Source: Lingula anatina
Taxonomy: Eukaryota > Brachiopoda > Lingulata > Lingulida > Lingulidae
Assembly (NCBI RefSeq): GCF_001039355.2
Contig: NW_019775545.1
Coordinates: 57,878 to 104,666, forward strand
Reading direction: 5' to 3'
DNA length: 46,789 nucleotides
In this document: one piece after another, positions 1-9,554 of the stretch
How positions within the stretch are numbered: position 1 is the first letter of the stretch
Layout: each line of letters starts with the position of its first letter
Made by a program: the position numbers and the translations under genes
Notes under the pieces: model-generated
Database searches by the model: none
What the model saw: only the letters and a program-made list of their open reading frames with translations
What the model was told of the DNA's origin: nothing

Positions 1-52
1 TGCTCTTTATACCCCGAATATTATACTTCTTCAAAAATGTGTTTTCTTTCAG

Positions 53-3000
53 ATCAGCTGCCGGGCGAAAAGCTATTGGGATAATAACCAGAATCTGGGC
101 ATGACGTCATTTGTCAACTCTAAAAACGACTACTTTGCTGGGGTCAAGGTAAGTGGTGACATCTATCAACGTTTTCAGGCCGACAGCGATCAACTTGACA
201 AGCACTGGCTGACAAATATAGCAATATCTTAATTAAGTAAAGTGCCCCCAAATCTTTCTGTTTTGCTTTGTAAAAAGGTGCCCTTTTAAATGATTACCGT
301 GAATTTTGCTCGAAATACAGCTTGAAACTGATAAAAGATGAATTATCGATGATATATCAATACTCAAGGATTTCGTAGAACTTCATTTAAAAAGTTACTT
401 AATGTGATCCTGCCAGATCTTTAAGAAGGGGACGACAACTGAAGTGACCACAGTCACATTGGACAAGGCAAAAATGAAACCATTCGAAATCGAGTTGGCG
501 TCAACCATCCCAATAACCAAGGCCTTTAACGGGAACCAACTGGGCAAGATGCCTATGAAAGTTTCCACTAGCGAGAAGACGCTGATGCTGCACCATCGTT
601 GTACAACTGCGTTTCACGAGACGGACTGGAGTGCCCGCCATAAGAACCACGTGGTGGCCAAACCTCCCCTTGTGATTTACCCTGTGTATGACGGTAAGAC
701 CAGACTGATGCCCTCCGCCTGGCCCCCAAGGGAGCTGAGCTTTGACAAGTTGATGTTCAGGCTCCCCTTTAATCCCGCCATTCCGACCAGTGTGTGGGAC
801 GGGCTCCATCTCAAACCATTGAAGGTAAAACATACGCAGCTATTTAAATTCCTGTTTTTCTGAAAGTGGAAATGAGACAAGAGTTAATCGGTGTTCCTTT
901 AAACTTGTTTTTAATTTCTATTTAAACTTAATCCTACCTCTATTGTGAAAATAGAATTGCAGACACTAAACAGGCTACATTTTTGTAATATAAATATTGC
1001 GTTTAAAATTGCGCGCGTCGTAGAATTTTAAATTTAAAAATATAGTTAAACAATGAACACATGCACAATGTGAATTGGGAGTAATAAAGTGGGGCACTTT
1101 TCATAGTTGACCAACCAACTAAAATTAGCCTAATGACATCTAATCCCATATATTCATGCATGAAAAGTATAACTAAACAACTACAGTTTATTGAGTGTTT
1201 ACCCGCAGGTCAACGTGAAAGACTCCAGCACCAGGTCTACAAGTGAGTGTTTGTCCATCAACGACCCTCATGTAAGATCCTTCGACCGCAGGTAGGCCAC
1301 GTACAGCACTCTGTGCTAGGTTCTGCTAAGACACTAATACGGAACATCAGTCTTAATTGAGACCCAATTTAATTTACTTTTGCCTTATATATACGGTGGT
1401 CAAATATGTTAAAGTAACTGTCTTAAGTTAATTGACGCAACTTTTAATTGACTTTGACCCAGAATAAAGTGCATGCAGTGGTCTAATAATGTGAAGTAAC
1501 TGATGGTTTTAAGCATTTAACATGTGTCTTTTAAGCCATAAAATGGGAATAATTAATATTTCGTACAGGTGGATTTCACTGATTTACATTTATGTTGAGT
1601 TAAAGTAGACGGGCACGTTAGGTCTTAAAATTAACAGTTGTCTTGAGAAACATATGCCATCTTCTTTGATAAAGCGTCAACAATATTCACACAAATTGCA
1701 TTTACAGATATTACCAGTATAATGATTGCTTTTTTTCTTTACAGTTGTTCATGTCGCCAACATCATTCAGCACGTTGTCATTAGTCTTACATGTAACATA
1801 CTAAACTCATGATTTTGGTCTGAATAGCGGTCGTTCTTATGTACATTAAAACGAAACAAATAAGTGCAGTTTCTATTCGTTTTCAGATCTTTTGATAATC
1901 ATGGTATTGGAGAGTTTATCATGGCAAAATATGACGGACCCAATACTTACTTTGAGGTGAGTGATTTTGAGGCAAGCAGTGCTGTTCCTAACGCGAGCAC
2001 ATATTTTATACCAAACCAGATACAACTTTAAAGAAGAAAATATACAAATATCTGGAAGCCAGAATTGTATCTTTGATATTCCAGTTTGTAATAGAAAATA
2101 TTTGACTGCTTCAATGTTTAACGCAGTTCAAGATTTCACCGTATTAATTAAAAGCGTATATGGATAATTTTAAAGGTTCGCACTCAACATTGGCAATGCT
2201 GGCATTCCTGGGCAAAGTGTAACTGTGGAGTGGCAGTCAGAGAAAACAACGATATATTCGTCATCAACACGTGCCAAGGTCAAGGTGGGCGAAGGGTCGG
2301 GAGAGCGCTGAATCCCCAGGTGTGGACGCGGTCAGCTGATAACTGTGGTCACGGTACCGGATGTCCAGCTCCTGGCGCCGCCATTCACAGAGACGGGAAT
2401 GGGAAAAGCTTCAAGGTGGGTCTGCTGAGAGGTTCGAATGTGCAGTTTTGCTCATTTTAGAGGCGCATATTGTGCTATGATCAAATAGTGAAGACAATTA
2501 AGTGACGACAAATAATTTGCCACGTGGCCAAATGATAAATGCCCGCTTTACTGAAATGTACAGTTTCCCTAAATAATTTAATACATTACCAACACTCATA
2601 TAGTAAGTCAAAATTTTCGGACAACATTTTCAATGTGAGTTTATGGGATTCCAAACCCAGTGCGTATCTTATCAAAGAGCAAAATGTATTAAGTTATTAA
2701 TGTTTATAGTAGGTACCTACAGTATATGTTATAATTGTAAAGATATTTTAGATAACTATAGGGACACCCTGTACCATAATACGTAAGAATTACTACGGAA
2801 CAATAACGAAGAGGACAGATCTATGTGAAATACAGTCAACAAGAGGCCTAATTGGAGTTCAAGATTCCGTCTGACCAATGTTGCGTTTATTTTGGACGTT
2901 CTAATTTCATGTACGTGCATACATATAGACTGTCCTTGTGCTTACAGATCACTCTGCCCTCGGGAGCTTGGGTGCGCGTCGACGCGTGGAATTGGATGGG

Positions 3001-6000
3001 CATGAACGTGCACGTGCACGCACCAAGCTACTTCAAGAACCAGATGACAGGCATGTGCGGTAATTTTAATGGCAATCGATATGATGACCGGTACACTAGC
3101 TCGTTCTTCCAGTCACTCAGGTAAGACGTTAGAACTAACTTGAGGTCATTCGCATCGTATCTTCTGAATTAATAACCACATACTTAGATAATATACTTTG
3201 TACTGTGTTAAATGCTGAACAAAAACTCATCTTTCAACTTTGTTGGCATTATGACGCCCAAACCTCATAGTGACTAGGATTTGTGATTCACAGCATAGGC
3301 CTAGTAACAAAAATGACTAAATATTAGCAAAAAATTATTATACACGCGTGCACACAAGTGCTATTCCCCTTGACTCAACAGTAAAGATCCCCAGATATCT
3401 TCTGTAAATAAAAACTGATCTTTTTTTAGTTGTTTTAATGATTAGGGAATTCAGTTCAATTCACAGACTTTCTGAAATCTAAGTAAGTAAGTAAGTATTA
3501 TGACATATATGTATCAACAGTGCAGGACAAAACGAACATTCCATTCCCTAAAGGACACCCTATCAACATCAACTTGCTTTTTAAAAAAATGTATACTAAC
3601 GCAATCGGTTCATAAATGGTTTGGCATTAATTTTGTGAACTATTTTTTCAGAGTACCAGGACAAAGCACATATTTCCAGGCTAACGTCAAAATCCCAGAG
3701 ATAGTGAAGTCTGCGGGTTCCCAAGGCAACAACTCAGCTTACTGTCACTGTCAGTCTGTAGACAACAACACCAATACGAACGCGCTAGTGTGTGACTTCA
3801 ACCGCCACATTAGTGACAAGGCCAACCTTAATGGATATACAAAAATTAATACCCCAATTCTCACCCGATATCCCGCAGTAAATGGAAAACGCAGCGCCGC
3901 AGTGAATAGTCCGGCAGACGATGATGAGATAGTGGACCTCAGTCTGTATAGTTATCCATTTGATTATGCAGAAAATACGCCAATAACCGTGCGCACTTTT
4001 ACTTGGCCCACTCATGGGGGTCGCACCCAAAAATATGCCTCGGACTTGTGCCGGTAAGTTTTAACTTGATACTACCTATCTTGGCGACGTTGACTACAAA
4101 ATTGTTTTCCTGTTGTGAGATATTAATGCTAGAATGCTTAATTTCTTGGCCAAAAATTACAGGCATTCTGAATATACAACCAGATAAAAATCCAATTAAT
4201 ATTTTAATATTTTCTTTCTCGTTGTTATCTTAATCAAACAAATATTAATTATCATTTTATTGTTTTACGTCATATTTGAGAATGGCGGGTTTACATTTGT
4301 CTTTTCAGCTCTGCTCTACGAAATTCCTCCGTTTACAGCCTGTGCCATAAAGTTCCAGATTTTGACAACTCTTTCATTTTGTCACAGTGTGTGGCTGACA
4401 TACAGGTAAGACGGGAAGTCGGCATAGATGGTCACTTTCACTGCATGGTTATAATGATCATAACTTTATGTGAAAATATTGTTATTCTAGACTATAGTCA
4501 TTCACTATTCGCATTCATTTGTAAACTTTAACACTCTCTTATAAGAACGAGTCAAAGCCTCATTTATGACATATATTCGGTTTTATTCCATCGATTCAGT
4601 TGTACATGTAGCTATAATTATTTGATTTCATGGCCTTAATTTTGTGAACCAGATCCTCCAAAGACTGTTCCACGAAAGATAATATGCTTGTTAAATGCCT
4701 TAATGATTATCTTCCTCTATTTCACACCATAACCTCGGCAGATGCTAGACGAGGAGACGGTGGCCCTGGAGACAGCCAGGGATACATTTGAGGCCACATG
4801 TCAGGTCGAGGTAGAAAAGCTTGAATTCCCCCCTCTGCCCGCCAGTGGGACTCCAGTTGCTGTACCAGCCAACCTACGAGAACTGGCAGCCATCGTCAAC
4901 TCAGGAGTCATCAGCAGTAAAGTGTGCCCTAGCCAGTGTAGTGGTAACGGGGACTGTGTCAACGGGAAGTGTCAATGTCGACCCCCTTACGTGTCCCAAG
5001 ATTGCTCTTTACGGGACTCCCAGCCTCCTGTGGTGTCTGAAATTCAAGATGCAGGCATATGTGACGTCAGACGCCGGACATGCAAGAAGCTCCGCCTTGG
5101 TGTGTCTAACATAATGGAGGGTAAGGACTTCAAGTGCCAGGCAACAGTTGCTAAGGTATGTCACGCGATAAGAGTCCATAGTGTACGTACCATTCAAAAA
5201 GCGTTGCTGTCTGTGAAAGAATGTCATTTATAAATACAGAAGACATCCCCATGCTAAACGACCTATTCAAAGGTAGTTTTCATATGTGAATGCCTAAACA
5301 CGTGAAATATTGTTTAAAGTACACATGCATGTAACTATAATTGACTGAGATAATGCACAATCTTAACAATTTATATCGGTATGTATAAAAATCACAACAT
5401 GTTATAATCGGTTTTATAATTTTATTGCCGGTATTTGAAGTACATGTAGCAACCATCTGTTTCCTGTACCGGTGGGGAAATAAAAAGGTTAAGACACAAA
5501 GTTAACATGCTTGTCAAAAATGCACCGGTTTAAAATAGACAACAAATATATATCTGACAATTATGTAAAACTTCATTGTACATCTGAAAAGGCAGATTGT
5601 GAAAAGAAATTAAAAAAAAACATCACACCTGTAGGCCTATTATAAAAACAACTTCATTTAAAAACGGTTAGTCTTGCACATTTATTTCTTATTATTGAAT
5701 GTGACATCAAATTTCATAATAGGGGGCCTACACGTACATACCCTTTTACTTTACACATTTGGTTTAATCGAAAAAAGTACTTTCTTTGATAAGCTGTTAA
5801 AGAGGTGAGATGTATTTATGATCACACTAAACGGCCCCTACCCTTAAATTCTTCTAAAACGTTTTTCTTTATCAAGAAAACATCACTGATTTCTTTCCAT
5901 TTTACGTCTGATTTAATGGACCCCAAGAGATGGTATTCAAGTTGAGCAACAGAAGAACGACTTGTTTCTATATAACATGGTACATAGCCCGCATTAGTGA

Positions 6001-9000
6001 ACCAGACTTCAAAATATCTGACCTCGGGTTTATCTAATCTTTTCCGATACGCCATCCATTCAGTTAGTATAACTGGAATATCTACAACAGAGAATAAAAC
6101 GTCAGATGCATTCAAAGCTTTAAGTTCCATGCCTTCTATATCCATTTTCATGAAAGCTTTGTTAAATCCGCCTGGTATAATACTCGCGAGGTCGTTCAAA
6201 GTGGTTGTCTTTTTAACAGTGCTATGGTCCAGTAAGTCCCCGGAACTATTTTTCGCCGCGATGGCGACTCCACCTTTGTTGCTGGGATAAACTTTGAACA
6301 CGACATCTTCGTATTTGTCCGACAGTGGGTTTGTCACCAAAGTCACTCTAGATTCCAAGTGACCCAATTGCAAACTTCTGTGCAGACGAGAGATTGTTGG
6401 CGGGAAAGGTTCGACGGCGATCACCTGTTTTCCAAGTGCTGCAGCAATAATTGTCCATGTTCCCAAATTCGCACCAAGATCTATCAAATTAAGTTCAGGA
6501 TCTTCATTTGCCAGTAAGCGAAACACATCAATGTTATCTTTCTGCCAAATGCCGCCATTAGATAAAGCGCCGGAGACATATTTGTCTTCTTCGACTTCAT
6601 ATACACAGATAGGCGCCGATATAGTGCTGGTTACTTTCAATTCGACACATTTGAAATCGCCTGTCGTCGGCAGCTGTAAATCTAACACGTCTAAGGTAAT
6701 CTTCCCATGAGCGTTTACTTCTCTGTTAGGTCCATATCTGACATATACGATTGTGTACAACGTTTTTATCACCAGGATCATCAACACTACAACCAAGACA
6801 TTTCTCATGTATATAGTGGTCCGCATATTTTCCTAGCAACTTTTTGGACCGATTTTGCCGTGCAAAGTTTTTCTCTTGGCAAAGGTAGACAAAGCCTTTA
6901 TCCTCCCTGCGGTAATCACGTTATTGATAAATCTGCACTAATGAACTATTGCAGCCCAGAACCCACTATCACATTATCGCCATTCACTCTTATATAATGT
7001 CTAATGAAGGTTATTCAATATTTTGTTTTTGAGTTTGTGGTCTATAGTTTTGCATATTCCAAGAGCCAATTGCCAGGGTAAAATGCAGGCAATAAGTAAA
7101 CATTTCATTTTATCATTTTTTAAACAAGTGCTTATATAACACAGTCACATTTTTGATTCAGTAATGGGTCTCACGTTGGTGACAATACCTATTATGGCTC
7201 TGTGTACGTAGATTTATACAGAACTGTGTACTTAAGAATTAGAATATTGGACAGTAGTAATAAAACAGATATATTCCCATGTATTAATTTTTTTTCGGGG
7301 GGGGGGGGGGTGTAGAATTTAAATCTGATATTTGTGTACAAAGCTACGCATTAATGTAGCCATGTCATGTAACCTTGTTCATATCTTTAACTTTCACCCA
7401 CCTATATTTCTATTTGTCTCATTTATCCTCAAATGCCTCTATTCAATATAGACCAACAAAGCCGTTTCAGAGATTGAGATGTCATTATTTCTGATTACAC
7501 AATACGCGCAACGCGCTTAATTTCTTTGAAGAAATCTTTTCTAACCAAGAAAATATCACCAATATCCCGCCATTTCCTGTCCAGGGCAGTGGACCCCAGG
7601 AGATGAAAGTCAAGCAGACCAGAAGAACCTCCTTGTGTGTAACATGGGAAATAACCCATACGATTGAACCAGGTTTCAAAATATCGCACCTCGGGACTTT
7701 CCATTTTCTTCTGATGAAACAACCACTCAATTGTTATAACAGGAATATCTACAGCAGAGAATAAAACATCAGATGCATTTAAAGCTTTAAGTTCCATGTC
7801 TTCAATATCCATTTTCATGAAAGCTTTGTTAAATCTGCCTGGTATAATATTCGCGAGGTCGTTCAATGTTGTCGTCTGTTTTACGGTGGTATGGTCCAGT
7901 AACTCCCTAGAACTATTTTTCGACGCGATGGCGACCCCACCTTTGTTCCCTTTCTCTTCGTGAAACACGACGTGTTCGTATTTGTCCGACAGCGGATTTG
8001 TCACCAAAGTCACTCTAGATTCCAAGTGACCCAGTTGCAAACTTCTGTGCAGACGAGAGATCGTTGGCGGGAAAGGTTCCACGGCGATCACCAGTTTTCC
8101 AAGTGCTGCAGCAATAATTGTCCATGTTCCCAAATTCGCCCCAAGATCTATCAAATTGAGTTCAGGATCTTCATTTGTCAGTAAACAGAAGACAACAATG
8201 CTTTCGCTCTGCCACGTTCCACCACGAAGTAAAGCCCCAGAGACATATTTGTCTTCTTCGGCTTCATAGACACAGATAGGCGCCGATATAGTTCCAGTTA
8301 TTATCATTTGAACGCACTTAAAGTCGTCTTTCGCTGGCAGTTGTAAATCTAACAAATCCAAGTTCGACGATTTGTTGAGACGATGATAATCAAGAACCTC
8401 TGGTGTGTTTACTTCTCCTTGGAATTCACGTTTGACACGTGTTGTTGGCAATAACGATTTTATCACCCATACCATCAGCACTGTCACCAATACATACCCC
8501 AAGGATCTAATGGTCTTCATTTTTCTCTGTGAACTACTTTTGGTGCCGAATTTTTGTCGTTTGAGCTTCTTACTTACTGCTACAAGAACGGGTATCGTAG
8601 TCAGTATCATAAAATATTAATCCAAAATATTAAATAGCTTGGGGGGATTGGCCCAACATAATAAAGTTATTATATCGAGAACAGATATCGTACTTAGTAT
8701 TCATTTAATATTAATGCACTGGTATTGCTTGGGGGTATTAGTCCCATACTGTGTATTTTACGACCGTCGTCGACGCGGTAAAACTGTGGCAAGACAAGCA
8801 GTGGCAAGCTATGAGTAAAGCGCCGTATAGTATGCCTTATTCGCTGAAATCAAACAAGTATCTTTTTAAATGCTGTTATGGTATTTGCACAATGGAAATG
8901 TTTTATTATAGTTATCAATGGACAGTGTAACCGTGGGATGTCGGAAAGTGGTGATATGAATTGTAACGTGCAAAAGTAAAATCCAGCTTTTCCCCATGTA

Positions 9001-9498
9001 TTTATACTGTAAATATATTTCATTTGTTTCGGTCAAATGTAACGTCAAGAAATGAAATCAATGCAATAAGTTCTCAATTTCAGATTGATCTATCCACCAG
9101 TATCCGTACCCCAGGCATGGTCTCAGACACCACTGCAGCTATGATTTCCTTCGCAGAAATGACATGCGCATTACCGCCACACTTTGTAAAGATATTTGAC
9201 GGTGTGACGTCATCACCAGGCACACCTGCCCTCGGTTTCAGTCTTGTCGTCAGCAATAACGGGAAAGACTATTCCAACGCCGTGAACGTCACAGTCTATG
9301 ACTCCAAGTGTGTCACGTGTACCGGCCATACCTGTGTCAGAAAGGTAGGTGGAATACCCAGGTGTACCAATTCAGTAGTGCCTTGGGCTACAAAAAGTTC
9401 CCATTGAGTGTAGACTGCTAAATTGTCTGGAGGTTGTCTGCATGGTGAAAGTACGTGGACCTTGTTTCGACGAAGACTGAAATGTGCAACAACACACA

Positions 9499-9554
<56 letters not shown>

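Larger units (their letters stand above)
5156..9083 (+). other. 3.9 kb host intron of the VWDE-like gene carrying two antisense genes
   Basis: The intron runs from the donor after exon 9 (AAG|GTATGT) to the acceptor at 9083 (TTTCAG). It is several times longer than the other introns because it contains the two intronless minus-strand FkbM genes A and B. Outside those genes (5156-5821, 6827-7494, 8611-9083) it is AT-rich, with a run of 14 G at 7297-7310 and no other gene that I can see. Confidence 0.8.

Noticed and set aside
8521-8610. N-terminal extension of FkbM B by 30 codons
   Set aside because: The later Met aligns with other copies and leaves the usual short tail before the membrane anchor. 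An alternative upstream start cannot be excluded.
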